Part shown: in pieces, positions 63,837 through 64,000 of the stretch | Layout of the letters: each line of letters begins with the position of its first letter | How positions within the stretch are numbered: the first letter of the stretch is position 1 | Assembly (NCBI GenBank): GCA_907163375.1 | Contig: CAJQUW010007735.1 | Coordinates: 47,501 to 111,500, forward strand | DNA: 64,000 nt | Direction: 5' to 3' | Source: Prostheceraeus crozeri | Lineage: Eukaryota; Platyhelminthes; Polycladida; Euryleptidae | Notes under the pieces: model-generated | What the model was told of the DNA's origin: nothing | Databases searched by the model: none | What the model saw: the letters and a program-made list of their open reading frames with translations, nothing else | Translations under genes and position numbers: made by a program

Positions 63837-64000
63837 CAGGGTTCTCAAACTTTTTTTGTTGAGGTCCGGATTAGAATTTTTGATGAACACTGGGGACCGT
63901 CTAATTTAATATGCAAACTGAAAGAAGCAATATAGCAGGGAGTATAATTACAACATCGCAGCAAATCGTGCAATTGCAACTCATGGTAATTTGAAGCTCT
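63837..64000 (+). mobile_element. Possible hAT-type transposon terminus at the window edge
   Basis: CAGGGTTCTCAAACTTTTTT begins at 63837 and is followed by a GGTCCGG-type stretch. This resembles the terminal inverted repeats of Charlie/Tip100-like hAT elements. The preceding octamer CTGTAGAC (63829-63836) would be the target duplication. The other end lies outside the window. Confidence 0.45.

Overview
This is repeat-dominated, AT-rich animal genomic DNA. It holds LINEs, Penelope-like elements (PLEs), a long satellite and tRNA-derived fragments, and I see no bacterial-style operon and no convincing host protein gene. The retroelement mix and the initiator-plus-DPE promoters suggest an invertebrate or a lower chordate. 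I cannot name the species.

Region 1 (1 to about 39,343) is a microsatellite-anchored retroelement cluster. Its scaffold is a satellite with a constant 526-bp body alternating with a (CT)n tract of variable length. There are 28 complete bodies (one at 225, twenty-four from 3775 to 17917, one at 24150, two at 31575 and 32150), all in one orientation and nearly identical. Three copies of a two-ORF LINE family lie in the same CT tracts, all on the minus strand, each with its 3' end against (CT)n: LINE A (849-3707, 5'-truncated), LINE B (18012-24066, full length but frameshifted) and LINE C (33371-39343, full length, both ORFs open). The satellite body is related to the LINE 3' UTR and looks like a non-autonomous derivative. 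A head-to-tail pair of PLEs (24770-31427, plus strand) also sits in a CT tract and carries a hammerhead ribozyme motif near each 3' end.

The most interesting feature is that LINE B and LINE C each carry their whole 5' UTR (87 and 85 bp) a second time, identically, inside their own 3' UTR, although the two families differ strongly over this segment. In each 3' copy the segment starts just after an initiator, contains a DPE-like GGTCG exactly at +28 to +32, and ends precisely at a consensus splice donor (CAG|GTATGT or CAG|GTAAGA). In each 5' copy it ends in an acceptor-like CAG joined to the start of ORF1. This suggests that a promoter and first exon in the 3' end of one element drive the next element in the array, with splicing removing the rest of the 3' UTR, the microsatellite and the old 5' end. 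The Drosophila telomeric HeT-A and TART elements are the nearest known precedent; the splice junction would be new to me.

Region 2 (39,344-46,030) is AT-rich non-coding DNA with two clean hairpins. Region 3 (46,045-51,751) is a second, unrelated PLE: an inverted 5'-truncated copy joined head to head with a full copy that has 372-bp pseudo-LTRs, the whole bounded by a 14-bp target-site duplication. Region 4 (51,766-55,547) is non-coding with a tRNA-derived SINE and a decayed PLE nuclease fragment. Region 5 (about 55,548-59,900) is a CR1/Jockey-group LINE on the minus strand. Region 6 (59,900-64,000) is non-coding apart from a tRNA-like fragment and what looks like a hAT transposon terminus at the right edge.

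Two unrelated retroelements here (the PLE at 27,014 and the CR1-like LINE) have textbook -1 frameshift heptamers exactly where ORF1 and ORF2 overlap.
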